DNA of 64,000 nt from positions 26,341,501 through 26,405,500 of the forward strand of contig NC_091661.1 of NCBI RefSeq assembly GCF_042453785.1, read 5' to 3'. The notes under the pieces are model-generated. The model saw nothing but the letters and a program-made list of their open reading frames with translations. It did not search any database and was not told where the DNA came from. This DNA comes from Malus domestica. Lineage: Eukaryota > Streptophyta > Magnoliopsida > Rosales > Rosaceae. The position numbers were made by a program, and so were the translations under genes. Shown here in pieces: positions 10,977-22,702 of this stretch. Each line of letters begins with the position of its first letter. The first letter of the stretch is position 1.

Positions 10977-13384
10977 TGTGACGACCCGTCGCTAATTTTC
11001 ATATGTAATTTCTCCATGAATATGTAATTTGACGGTTATACCCTTAGTGGCAAGTGACGTGGACACGTTTATTTCCCTTAAATTATTTATTTCCTCATAT
11101 CACATTTAAATTGTGCACACTAGTACAAGTCGGCGTAGATCTTAAAGTGTAAAAATATCTACTTTGGATACATTTCGATTTCCTTTTATTGTAGGAAATC
11201 TGAAATCTTATCCTTTGAATTCTTTTTTTTATCCTACCCGTGCACCCCCCATCATTCACTCACCCATCACCCTTTCACCAATCCCATCTCTCCCTCTCAC
11301 CAATCCCATCTCTCCCTCATTTCTGTCATCCAATCAGAAAAAGGAAAAAAAAAGAACTCTCTTTCTATTCTCTTTTTCCCTCCCGTATACTCCCTCTTCT
11401 CTGCAACACCATGAACGAGCTTCAAAGCTCGTAGATTGAACTCACAAACTACACCATCATCCTCATCTCTACCCCTAAGAACTCAACCATACCCCTGGTT
11501 CACATGTTGATTGAGTTTTGGTCATCCAACTCGAAAGGTTCGACTGGATGAGTTCGATATATCGATTTTCAGGCCATTCACGGCTTAGGTAAGCCTCGAG
11601 AAACCCTTAGAACCTTCATTTCAATTCTATGGGTTGATATTGATCCTTGTTTGTGTTTTGAACGTTTGGTTTTACCCAAAAAACTCGAGAAGAAGAAGGT
11701 GCACATTTTTTTTCAATCAAGAACCATGACCATTTGGTCACTTTCAACCCATTTTTCCAGTTAACCTCGACCACAGCTGGACTCCTATTAGGTACAAACT
11801 TGTTCTCTACATTCCTAACTTCAAAATGACTTTTGAATCACTGAGTTTGATCAAGTAACGAGTTAGAAATCAACTCTAGAAGTTAGGAAGAAAATTCCAG
11901 TTTTCTGGAAATCTGCAACCATGGTCATTTGGCCACTTTCAGGCCAAATTTATGAATAACACGACTGTATTCAAACTTTCTATGAATTAGGATTGATACA
12001 TCACATTCCTAGCTTTAATTTGGCTTTTGTAGAAGTGTTTTTTGTTAAGAATCGAGCTCGTTATGAGCTCTGAAAGTTGGCTAAAAAATCTGCAAAACTG
12101 CAGAAAATCACGAGGAAGGCGAGTACGCCTGTACTCGCAGGCGCGTGGGGCGCATGTGGGCATTTTGTGAAACCCCTTTGGGCGGCGTGTGGTTGACACG
12201 TGTGTCTTCGTGTCGTAGAGTAGATCGATTTCACATATTTAAACCCTAGGTTTGAGCAAAACTATAGGGGTTTTATTTAGGTTTCCATTATGTGCTTTAA
12301 TTAATGTTATTTTAGTTATTTCACATATAAGGAAAACTTATCCCGAGGATTTACGAGGCCAAGCTAGGCTCGGGGACTACGACCCAGCAGTGTACTTGTG
12401 AGTGGGCATTTTGTTTTTATACCTATACATATTATAGTTTCCATAAATGCGTATTTACTTCATTTCTTACGCTTATATTGCCAAGTATCGTTATTATGTT
12501 ATTAATTGTGATAAATGCTGCTATATGGTTGGGATATTACTGTCATGACATTCATATATATAATTGTACATGCTCATCTTGCTGCACTGGTGTTAGTACT
12601 CGCCTAGGGCCAGATCCATTCCTTCATGTGTATGTTCACATCGCACTGTTCGTTCGCTTTGGATCCAAGTTAGGTGCCAGTCATGTCGGGTAGATTGCAT
12701 TAGGCAATCCGACTTGTATGTGATGTGCTTCTACACCAGTCTTCACGTGATCGTAATACTAGAGCGTATTGATTACATCCAGTCATGTTCGTGTCAGAAA
12801 TTATTTGTTCGAACTTGTTAATGTCAGCTTAGATGGATGAGCACTTAGCTATACTTGATTATCACATGATTGATTACATCATTAGTTGGCATATTCCTGG
12901 TTATTATACTGCTATAATGTTATCGAATTATTGTTTATATACCCGAGTAGTATGTTTTAAGGAAACTATACTTGTTTTATGGCAAGGGGTTAGTATTTTC
13001 AAGGTTAAAGGTTTTTCTTATAAGCATTGTTTTGCGGACCCACACAACTTTGTTTTTTGCCCCTTCAGGACCTAGATAGTTGTACTCTTTGTGGCACTCA
13101 AGGAATCTCGGCAGTTCTGACATTTCCTTCTATTTTAGACGTACGAACTTATCACTGTTATGTAATAAGTGTGCTTTAGTTATTTTGACTACTCTTCTGT
13201 AGTCTCACTGTCTATTACGCTCTGAATAATTGTAGTGGGTTCACCCCACGATTTGCGCACTCTTTCATTGTTTAGTTCTAATTAGTTTTAATTTTATTCA
13301 CTTTTTACATCACTTACCCTTATGGTTACGTCACCTCACGGTGATGGCCAGCATGCTTCAACCTTTCCAGGTCGGGGTGTGTCA
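10977..13384 (+). mobile_element. 3' LTR of the truncated chromovirus
   Basis: The LTR starts TGTGACGACCCG at 10977, directly after a polypurine tract (TAAGGGGGGTAGATTG) and 46 bp after the pol stop. It ends ...GTGTGTCA at 13384, giving about 2.4 kb, a plausible size for Tekay/Del LTRs. The next five bases (13385-13389, ATATG) match the five before 8527. No 5' LTR is present, so the LTRs cannot be compared for age. Open frames inside it (for example 11164-11439) have no domains. Confidence 0.8.
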
Positions 13385-13580
13385 ATATGCCTAGACACTT
13401 TGTGTGTATGAACACTTTTTATTTTTGTTAAAAAAAAAAAGGAGAGAGAACATGGGTGGGAGTGGGAGGTTTTTTACTTTTTTAATATTAAATATATCTT
13501 AACATCATCTGTAGATGAAGCTTTAATAAAAAAAAGTAAAATTTGGTGTGTGAAATTATATTATTACTCATCATTTTTTT

Positions 13581-14653
13581 GGCCTAATTGGATAGATGGT
13601 CCTCGTGGTGATGAGGTTATCGAAAGATAGCCCTTGTGGTAAAAAAATTAGGATTTAAACCCCCGAGGTGTAGTCCGTTAGCAAATTTAGTCCACAAGTA
13701 ACTTTTTCCGTTAGTTGTTCATTAAATGTGGGGTAAAAATGTACTTTTGACGTGTTCTTCTTCCTTGTCTCTCTACGTTTCCTCGTCTAGCTGGGTTGTG
13801 ATTTTGTTGGAGGAGTAAGCGATGGTAAAGGAGGAAGATCTAGCTGCGCTTTTCTGCAATGGCTACTTTGCCACTGGATCATTGCGAATTTGGGTTTCTT
13901 AGGATTTTTTTTTTTTTTTGTGAATAGGAATTCCATTAACAAACAGTAGGGAGGCAATGTGGAAAATGCAACCTTCGCAAATGCACTAGATACATTGTAT
14001 GGTAACAATAAGTTGGTGTGGAATAGAAGTCACAAAGCTTATAAGAAATGGGGTTGGTCTGAGGACGATGTTCTCTCTGCTTTTAAGCAGTGCCCAACTT
14101 GTATGATTATGTCGGGGCAGAAGCTAATGTAAACGATGAATTTTTTTAATGAATAAGATAGGATGGTTGTCAGGAATGATTGCCAAGTACCCTGTGGTCA
14201 TGAACTTGAGTTTGGAGAGGAGACTTATCCCGAGGTCTTCGGTTGTTAAAGTTTTGTTGTTGAAAGGTTTGATAAATGAGAACTTCAATTTGGGTTCGGT
14301 GGTGATACCTGTGAAGAAGCAGTTCTTGGAGACGTTTGTGAATAGATTCGCAATGATCCAGAGGCAAAGTAGCCACTGCAGAAAAGTGCAGCTGGATCTT
14401 CCTCCTTTATCATCGCTTACTCCCCCAACAAAATCAAAACCCAGCTAGACGAGGAAACGTAGAGAGACAAGGAAGAAGAACACGTCAAAAGTACATTTTT
14501 ACCCTGCATTTAATGGACAACTAACGGAAAAATCACTTGTGGACTAAATTTGCTAACGGACTATACCACGAGGGTTTAAATCCTAATTTTTTTACCACAA
14601 GGGCTATCTTCCGATAACCTTATTACCACGAGGACCATCTATCCGATTAGGCC
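13581..14653. mobile_element. Pack-MULE-like element with long TIRs
   Basis: Terminal inverted repeats of roughly 310 bp (13581-13890 and 14653-14347) begin GGCCTAATTGGATAG on the left and read GGCCTAATCGGATAG as the complement on the right, with good pairing throughout. Long TIRs with a captured gene fragment inside are typical of Mutator-like elements. The flanks are T-runs (13572-13580 and 14654-14662), so a 9-bp target duplication cannot be read with confidence. No transposase is present. The interior holds a broken mTERF fragment. Confidence 0.78.
14020..14365 (+). pseudogene. Captured mTERF-family fragment
   Basis: Translation across frames gives plant mTERF-like sequence: SHKAYKKWGWSEDDVLSAFK (from about 14020), then after an in-frame stop and a shift near 14130-14150, GWLSGMIAKYPVVMNLSLE, RLIPRSSVVKVLLLKGLI and VVIPVKKQFLETFV. 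These match the C-terminal helical repeats of the large mTERF family (organellar nucleic-acid-binding proteins), as far as I recall it. Only a small part of a normal protein is present, it has frame breaks, and it lies between the MULE-like TIRs, so it is a transposon-captured pseudogene fragment. Confidence 0.75.
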
Positions 14654-14886
14654 TTCTTTTTTTTTTTTTTTTTTGAGTGATTAGAAGACTAAATAGTCTT
14701 TTTACCTTCTTTTGATTGACAAAGATGATTCTATGAATAGGTAGTATAGATATATATATATATATATATGTTATTTATTTCACAATTGAATCAATTTAAG
14801 AAAGCGGTAAACCTAAGGACTTATCAATAGGTAATGTTGCTTCAATACCCAACAACGGCCTATTACAAAACCAGTAAATAAAAATT

Positions 14887-15310
14887 AAGGTCATCTCCAA
14901 TGAGAGAGTTAAAGGTCTTTAAAGTAAAAAAATATGACCTAATTTGTCAAAAAATTTATTTCCAATCGATAGATGGGCTATAATTCTATGGAGCTCATCA
15001 GACCATTATTTGGCCAAAGGGGCATCAGGCTAGCCAAATATAGCCCCCCTTTTTAGCCCATTTACTCTTTAGTTGCAATAATTGATTCAAATTCCACGGC
15101 TAGATTTGAAAAAATACAATGGTGGTTTAACTAAATTAACCAATAATTGTAAAGTATAAACTCAAAACTAATAAATTATTGAGGGGGTTATGTTTAGTTC
15201 CTTCGGTTGGAGATGATATATGAGTATGGTCTGACACGGTTCATTAAAAAAAATTAATTTTTTTTTTTGCAGGGCTATATTTAGCCATTTCAGTTAGAGA
15301 TGGTCTAAGG
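14887..15310. mobile_element. MITE with GGTCATCTCCAA-type ends
   Basis: The left end AAGGTCATCTCCAATGAGAG (from 14887) is complementary to the right end ...TTAGAGATGGTCTAAGG (to 15310). The interior repeats TTTGGC/TAGCC blocks (ATAGCC at about 15038 and GGGCTATATTTAGCC near 15275). This end type is common in plant MITEs. No coding capacity. A target duplication was not resolved. Confidence 0.6.
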
Positions 15311-16313
15311 TTGTCGCTATAAAGGATTCACTTTATTGTCATTTTCAGTTCTATGCTTCTTCATGAAGGAATAAAGTGATTTTTCAATATTAACTTGCAT
15401 TTTCACTAAAGATTTGTTCCAAAAGTATTTTTACCAAAAACACTTTCAATCATTTTAAAAACAGTTCTAAACGAGCCCTAATTCATTTTTGTAGAGTTGA
15501 AGAGAAACATCTCAATACATGTCTTATCTTTTTAGAAATTCATATTTGTAGTAATGAAATACTACTTTTCCTACCCCAAGTGATAAATGATTGAATTTTT
15601 TTTTTCTTGACAAATAATAGTGTTATTAACTTAGTGGGTTGAATTGTTAGTTGTTAGTGCAGGGGAGGGGGTGCTAGTGGGGGAGAGGACCGGAATCGAA
15701 CTCGCACCAAGATGTATAGGCATCATTATTTTCCTCTACTAGGGTAAAATATCATCTACGATAAATACTTAATTACAAGATGGTATATACTCTTTATAAA
15801 TGAACAAAAACTACCTTATCATTGGAAAGTACATTAATATAAACACTTTGTAAGAAGAGGTGATGTAAACAAACGAGTCAAAGTGGATTGTTCTACACTA
15901 GCACATCCACATAATAACTCTACCAGGATAGATACAAAATACGTGCAGAATCATCATAGATGAACTGATTGAAATAACCAACCAAAATTTGCAGTCATTA
16001 TATACTGAACAAAAGCAAAGCCCTCGTATGGGTAGGACAATAATAAAAAGCCATAGAAAACCTTGTAGATATTTAAACTAAAAAACATATAATCGTAATT
16101 GTTTGATTCTCAAGACATTCTTTGAACCAATCATAGTTTTGTTACTTGAGGTACACATATCCTAGACAATAAAAAAGATCGAGTAAGAAACTAGACCCCC
16201 AAAATGCAGGGGAAACTCATACAACAATGAAATCATACAACTGACAAAAGGGAAAAATGAAAACCCGGTAATCGGGTTTTACGAAAGTTGCTATCGAGAT
16301 GATCTATAGATTC
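15311..16313. other. Spacer; tRNA-like SINE fragment near 15600-15735
   Basis: No gene is seen. At about 15690-15710 the sequence reads GACCGGAATCGAACTCGCACC, the complement of an RNA polymerase III B box, following a T-run near 15597. This suggests a minus-strand, tRNA-derived SINE fragment. The last 120 bp resembles the 3' flank of laccase copy 1 and belongs to the duplicated unit. Confidence 0.45.
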
Positions 16314-18569
16314 TTAACAAAGAGGCAGATCCACCGGTGGTTGCTCGACTGACTGCAGTGCCCCAACTCCATTGTCCACCAAGAACACCATGGCCAAACC
16401 CCAGTTGATGTGGACATCCAAGTGACAATGCATTATCCATGCACCTACATATGTCAAATATTTATTTAAATATATAAAAATCTTAAACACATTGACACTG
16501 AGTCATAATTTCAAAATAGAATATTGTCTTGTTTAAAAGTGAAATTTTTACCTGGATTGTCAGCGACAAATCGAATGACTGCCCATCCATTCGCAGGCAC
16601 TGCCACTGTGTTCCTCAGAGGTGGATCAATAAGGTTGAACTTTTTGGTATCAGTCTGGGCATTGAAATTTCCAAAACCCTCAGCAAGGATGTAAAAATCG
16701 TATCCGTGAAGATGGATAGGATGGTTTTCTGGTGTGACGATGCTTGTGTCCTGCAGCACAACCTGCACCCTTGATCCATACTTCAACTTGTATCCTCTAG
16801 TGCCTGACATTGGTTGCCAAAGAGAGCGACTCACATTGCCAGTGTAGTCGAATTTCGTCGGAGGGTTTGCTGGAAAATCTGCAGTGAAAACTCCAGGGAT
16901 GTTTTGTAGGTATGCCTGAAGGATTGAAATGTTGTTTGGAAGCACGAAGGACACATTGTTCATGCTGGCTGTGAAGCGTGTCCCATTTGGGCCTTGGCAC
17001 CTTTGGGATCCAAAATTTTTCGGGCAGTTGTTGAGTCCAAGACCAATTGTGAAGAAGAGATTTTCATCGATTTCAGTTGGGACTTCAACTTTTCTTGGAC
17101 TTCTGAAACTCTTGGTGAAAGCAGAAGCAGTGTTTGTGTCATTGAAAGCAGGGAGTTGTGCCATAATTGGTTTGGCTGCTGAACTGTTTTTGCAATTGGG
17201 GCTGCAAGGGGCAGACTTGTATTCAAGAATGGCGGTGGTGGTGGTGTTGTCGAATGCTGCATTTTGCGCGCTGAAATAAGCACTCGCCGCCAAGTAGTAC
17301 CGGGCTGGTGACTGGTCACCGGTGATTAAAACATCAGTGGTCTGCCCAGGCCCTAGCATGAGAACCGTGGTAGTGAAAGGTTTGGTGTAGGAGGCATCAG
17401 CACTAACAACGGTGAGCTTGTGGTTGGCCACGGAGAAGAAAAGAGGTTGGTTGAGTGCAGCGTTGATGACTCTAAGAAGGTTGGTCTCGCCGGAGTCTAT
17501 AGGAACTATGACAGTGTCTGCATACCGAAATCATAATAAAAATTTACTAGTTTATACGTGGCACATAAGATTTACTTATTACATCAATTACCGGGTAAGT
17601 TTAAACACATATTATGTGCGTGGCACGTTAAACTTAGTTGTTACATCAATATCATAATGTTTTATCAAGGATAGAATTGCAATTATGGTACCTTGGCTTG
17701 AGCAGTTGTAAAGATCGCCAGGTTGACCATTGATGGTGTATGCATCAGAAACATTTGGAGCTGCTCCTGTCATAGTCGCCTGCCTCAAGACATCGATAGG
17801 GTTAGCGTTCCACCATTCACCGAGAAGAAGGGTTGTTTCACTTTTCGGTTTAGTGAAGGGGTAGGAGTCTCCTTGTTTAGGATGAATGATGAGTGCTCCG
17901 TAAACGGTGGCTCTAAGCCATGAGCTGTGAGCATGCCACCACAGAGTACCTTCTTGCCCTTGAATTGTAAAGCGGTAGGTGTAGCTCCCTCCTGGCCTAA
18001 TCGGGCACTGAGTCACAAATTCTGGCCCATCTGCCCATCCAGTTCTCATTTGCCTAATCCCATGCCTGAAATGTTTATTTTTTATGAGAAAGTGAAGAGT
18101 AGATAATTTTTAATTTCTTACATGACTGTTAGACAGCATAAGAAACATGTTGTTAGTTACCAGTGGATGGTGACGTTGTATTGAGCTCTGTTGGTGACTT
18201 TGACGACAAGAGTGTCACCATTGTTTACTTCCAAGGTTGGTCCAGGGAGCTGTCCATTCACTGTGATGGAGTTTTGGGTTTTGCACAGCCTCTTCACTGG
18301 TGTTGCTTGAACCTGTATAAACGTATATCCCATTTAATATTAAATAAATGGTGAGTAATTTATTAAGTATATAAGAAGAAGAAACATGAACCGGTCTAAA
18401 ACATATGCAAGTATACAAGCAATACAGAAATTAAACTTACAACAAACTCATGCTTGTGAATTTGGGGTTCTGCCAAGGACATTGTCGATGACGCCACGAG
18501 AAGGCAAAGACCGAAAAGGCATAACGTGAAGCGAATCTTGTTGACGAAAATGGCGTTGAGTGCCTCCAT
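16314..18569 (-). CDS. LAC12-like: Laccase (LAC12/LAC5-like multicopper oxidase), copy 2
   Basis: Paralogue of the laccase at 2851-5112. Exons on the minus strand are 18569-18441, 18312-18161, 18065-17692, 17517-16552 and 16444-16314. Every exon has exactly the same length as in copy 1 (129, 152, 374, 966 and 131 nt), giving 583 residues. The signal peptide (about 1-33) and all copper-ligand motifs (HWHG, HAH, HPIHLHG, HCHLDVH) are intact. Differences include GSQRCQGP versus RARRCQGP in exon 4, VINAALN versus VINAGLN in exon 4, and a different C-terminal tail ([11 protein letters not shown]). Expected role: apoplastic oxidation of monolignols. Both copies look functional. This copy keeps a nearly complete miR397 target site. 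Confidence 0.95.
17448..17468 (-). promoter_or_regulatory. Candidate miR397 target site in laccase copy 2
   Basis: The plus strand over these 21 bases equals the mature miR397 sequence as I recall it, except at miRNA positions 2 and 3, so the laccase mRNA is complementary at 19 of 21 positions including the cleavage centre. It codes for part of VINAALN. miR397 is an established regulator of plant laccases. The mismatches lie at the 5' end of the miRNA, which weakens the prediction. The equivalent site in copy 1 (4022-4042) has five mismatches. Confidence 0.5.
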
Positions 18570-18630
18570 TTGTTTGAGTGATAGAGAGAATGTGGTAGTT
18601 TGAGTGCTGAAGTGATAGAGTGGGGGATGC

Positions 18631-18637
18631 TTTTATA
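18631..18637 (-). promoter_or_regulatory. TATA box of laccase copy 2
   Basis: Minus-strand TATAAAA in the same ACTATAAAAGCAT context as in copy 1, here 62 bp upstream of the ATG because copy 1 has about 37 extra bases between TATA and start. The proximal promoter, including the GTTGCACCCACTGGCC block near 18740, is shared by both genes. Confidence 0.7.
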
Positions 18638-19787
18638 GTAAAATTTTGAGGAGAGAGACTGTTGTTTGGGGTCAGCTGATTAGGTTTTGATTCGAAAAAT
18701 GGTCAGATTCTTGAGCAAACTTAGTTCAACCCTGTGGGAGTTGTTGCACCCACTGGCCTATACATACCAAGCGAATTATTTCTTCAATGCTTGCTTCTCA
18801 AGTCTTCCTTCTAGATGGGATTGAATAATAATTCAATATAGGCATGAATATTGGTAATATATACTATATTTTTGCATGTACTTTATGTTAATGCAAATAC
18901 AAAAAGAGTGAAACTCCACTTTTTTCCAACGTGAAGACAATCGTAATGGTCCACCGACCAAAACTAAATTAGATGCACAATATACCAATGGTGCATTCTT
19001 TCTCTAGTGGCAAAAAGCGTTGCATATATACCTGCACGGTTAGCTATACCACTAGAAAATATTTAACAGATCGATATTCGTCACATTCTGTGTTGACCAT
19101 GCATATATATAGTCTTTTCTAGAAGTTAATTACATGAAGAATCAAGAGGGAAAGAGTATAAAAACCATATAAATCTTGCATGAATTTGTCGCACAATCTC
19201 CTTCCTTCCTACTGTGGTACGCGGAATCAAAAAGCAATGCGCGTAAAGTCCATGCTTTTAGGAAAAAGTAATGCTAAGTAGACTAATTTTTTAGATCACA
19301 TTTGTATATTATGTGATGTACATGTGTCATCAATAAAAAATAAATACAGTAATTAATACTTAAGTAATAATTTAAACATCAACAACTACATATGTATGAT
19401 TTATAAAATATAATTTAATTAGATGGTTTATCTGGTATTACCAAAAAAGAAAAGTGGAAAAGCAAGTAGAGATGGTCGATGATTTAGCTAGGTTATTATT
19501 AATTAATGTTGTTAAAAGTAGACCAACCAGGATCAAAACTCAAGTTTGCTGTTTGAAAGGGAAAACGAGTAAATTAAGTCATCTCTCTACAATATTATAG
19601 GTGGAGTGTGTTGCATGCTTATTACATTATGTCAAGATTTTGTTGGGTCTAAGAACAACTCGGTTACAGACAGATAGATCTTTAAACAGAAAACTTAATA
19701 AATATTTACCTTAATTTTCTTTAAATTAGGTAGCCTGTCACGCAGTAGATACAATGGGAAGGTATCATCCATGTAACTAATGTTCGT

Positions 19788-19790
19788 ATT

Positions 19791-19821
<31 letters not shown>

Positions 19822-20028
19822 GGTAATCAAAAGTTTAGGGGAGGGGAAAATATCATATTCCAAGGTCAGGGCATATCACAAGTTTCTTTGAAGACTTAAG
19901 AGGTCTTAGCCCCTTTTTTGGTTTTTTACCGATCGCCCACTAAGAGAGATCGCTGGCAGCAGGACTCGAACCTAAATCTTAGTCTAGCAAATAGAATTTA
20001 CCAGCTCAACCATATATAACTAGGTTTT
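19788..20028 (-). mobile_element. tRNA-derived SINE
   Basis: Read on the minus strand, the head has an A-box-like TGGTTGAGCTGGT (near 20010) and a B-box-like TAGGTTCGAGTCCTGC (near 19965), and the tail is a long A run (the T run at 19794-19820 on the plus strand). It lies inside duplication copy B. The matching place in copy A (about 6950-6965) has no insertion, which supports a mobile origin. Confidence 0.72.
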
Positions 20029-20049
20029 GTATAGCTACATATATATAGG

Positions 20050-20450
20050 AAACCTTTATGGGAAGAGATCCCCATTTTTTTATAAAAATGGGGATTAGTT
20101 GTGGAGTCCACACCACATCAAACTTTAACGATCCGAACCATCTATTTTTCAAGTTGCACCTCATAGATCATCCTTGCAAAGTATTAGCCAAATCGGAAAT
20201 GTTTAAGACATCTAATTGAGTTCAAAGAAATTAACGAATACTTTGTTATATAAGAAATAATGAAATTTGATCTTAATAATTAAATAGGCAAATGATTTCG
20301 GATTGAATTGAATTTTTGTAAGGATGATCTATAAAACGAGATTTACAAAATATACGATTCAGATTGTTAAAGTTAGATGTGGAGTGGGCCCCACACCTAA
20401 TTCCTTTTTTTAAAAAAAATTAGGGACCCTTTGCATAAAAGGGCCTGCAT
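20050..20450. mobile_element. Foldback element (MITE), about 400 bp
   Basis: Arms of about 150-170 bp are inversely related: the left contains GTGGAGTCCACACCACATC and TAGATCATCCTTGCAAA, and the right contains GTAAGGATGATCTATAAAAC and GATGTGGAGTGGGCCCCACAC. The centre is AT-rich. It has no coding capacity and is missing from the corresponding part of duplication copy A near 6975. Confidence 0.65.
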
Positions 20451-22165
20451 ATACACACACACACACCAAGAGAATGAAGGATTGAGACTATAGCTATGCC
20501 CTAGCGTTTAGAGGAAGCTAGGAAACGACATCCTATACATATATATTGTGTATGTTTTACTCTATTGATTGTAAGAGTTTGTCTCTAAGCCATTAATGGA
20601 ACAATAGCATCGCAAGATTAGAAGATATTAGCAATGCCTAGTTTTTTGGAGGAAAGCAATGCCTAGTTTAGCTACAACATTTTGATTCGTTTTGTCAACT
20701 CTAGTGCTTTAACTTGTAGGCAAAAACATGAAGATGTAAGGAGATTAATTGTCCCGTCAATGATTGTATAGAGACGTAAGAAGAATTATGACCTATAATG
20801 ATTGTGTACATATCAATCGACGAGTCTATCTCTCATATTTATCAAGTATGTGATTGGTTATTACATATAGTACATTTCGTAATACTCATTAAAATATAAT
20901 TTTACTATTGTTTTGACCCCAAATTAGGAAGCCAAAATTTTTCTCGATTGTATGGTTGGGTATGTCACTTTGTATTAATGTACAACATTTTTCAAACCGA
21001 GTCGAAGACATGCAGTGTGTGTGTATTGGCCATAAAACTTACGTACTTCGATGTGATGGGATGATGATTTTGGAAGAGGTTCCTCTCCGGATCTACTTTA
21101 TGGGAATCCCAACATCCTAGCTGTTCATTATATATCTTGCGACCAGATTTCATCAGATACTATTTGTGTTTAGTTTTAAATAATAATAAAAAAGTGAAAT
21201 GGTTTCTGACTGCACGACGCACAACGTACGATAAATGGCTAAGATGTGGGGATTATACCTAGAATCCCCACAATTTGGATCTGGATGGGATCCAAATCTA
21301 CGATACTATCATGTCACATGTACCAATTCATGTGACGAAGTTATACATTAGATCATGTGACGAACGTTGTTAAAACGTTAACAAATGCCCCCTCCCCTAT
21401 AAATATAGGTATATCTTCCACTTCTTAAATTAATGTACATCTTAGCATACATATTTGTCTCACTTTCTTGTTTTTTTTCCTAACCTTGTGGTGTTATTCG
21501 ACTTGTTTTGTAGGTTTAGCCCTTTTAAGTTTGACTTTAGAGAAATTAGGTTTCATATCCTCTTGTTGAAATGTCTCACATCAACAGCATCTATTAGAAA
21601 ATAAGAGTTTACATACCCTAATCTCTTCTAACTAATACCGAGGTCTTTTATGGTAAAATTGTACACCTGACGGATTGTGCATGTGATAATTACAAAGTTG
21701 AGGACAATATTGATGTTGTTGAAAGTGGGTCATTGGCCCATCTCGCTAATAATTCTACACCCCCTCCTTTTTTTTCATGTATTTTTTTTTTCTTTGTTTT
21801 ATGAGGAGTAAGATTTATGTTCCTCCTAACTAAATGTAACTTCTTTTTTTCATTATAAATAAAATTTCCCTCGTATTGTCGAGATTTTCTATTAAAAAAA
21901 TGAGTACGTGCAAGCCTGCAAGTGATAACGATTGACAAAGCCAAATCGACCAACTAATTACCTAATTACCTGCAGACAAGAATTCAGTTTGTCGTCACTT
22001 TGAATGGAAGCATGTCATTGATGTCGATCAGAAAGTGAAAGAAAGGAAGAAGATCGAGAGGGAGGGGAGGTGTTAGATAATTGGATTAGATAGGTGAACA
22101 AGATAACGTGACAGCAATTAACTTGTAGTTGGTATAGTTTGTTATATATTGACTTTCAAAATCTT

Positions 22166-22702
22166 GTTTTGACAACACACAACCATTAAGTACAATAATA
22201 GAATTCGTTATGCTAAGAAACCACAAGTTTCCTTGTCAAACTTGTCATCTGGTACTTTTGTCTTGCTTTGTTCAAATAGGTCAATTTTTTTTTTTATTTA
22301 ATAATTTATTTTTATTTTTCAGTATGATTGGTACACTAGATGGTATATCATGTATCACTATACAAATGGTGAAATATGTGTGTTAAAAAGTTAATAACTT
22401 AAAAGATAAAAAATTTCACCACTTGTATCAAAACATATAATGTACCACCCGTGTTCCGATCACAGTGAAAAATTTATCGTTTTCTTGGGTTTTCGATCGT
22501 TTTCATTGGTAGTTGCAGGTGGGTGTGAAGTTAATTACAATTATAATTATGTCATTAGTGCTTGCTTGACCCTAAAAGGGGACTTTTGCAAGCTTTTCAC
22601 ACCCTAAATGACGTGTGGGGTACTTCCTTTCTTTTTTTGGTGAAATGTATTAATTCTTATATCCTATAATGCTGCTCTCCTAAGCCTTCGTGTGAGAACT
22701 AA
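22166..22702. mobile_element. Spacer with a short MITE at about 22316-22472
   Basis: Inside this spacer, 22316-22375 (TTTTTCAGTATGATTGGTACAC... ACAAATGGTGAAAT) is inversely related to 22420-22472 (ATTTCACCACTTGTATCAAA ... GATCACAGTG), forming a foldback of about 160 bp. The rest shows no gene or recognisable repeat. Confidence 0.5.

Larger units (their letters stand above)
18640..22165. repeat. Upstream part of laccase duplication unit, copy B
   Basis: Blockwise similar to 5220-8110. It is interrupted by insertions absent from copy A: a minus-strand SINE near 19788-20028, a foldback element near 20050-20450, and about 0.8 kb at 21060-21900 that includes a possible short foldback near 21075-21300. 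The similarity ends near 22165 (copy A near 8110). No gene is supported; the minus-strand open frame at 21953-21690 has no domain. Confidence 0.75.

Noticed and set aside
13581-14653. A functional mTERF gene
   Set aside because: Only a fragment is present, with an internal stop and a shift, enclosed by transposon inverted repeats.
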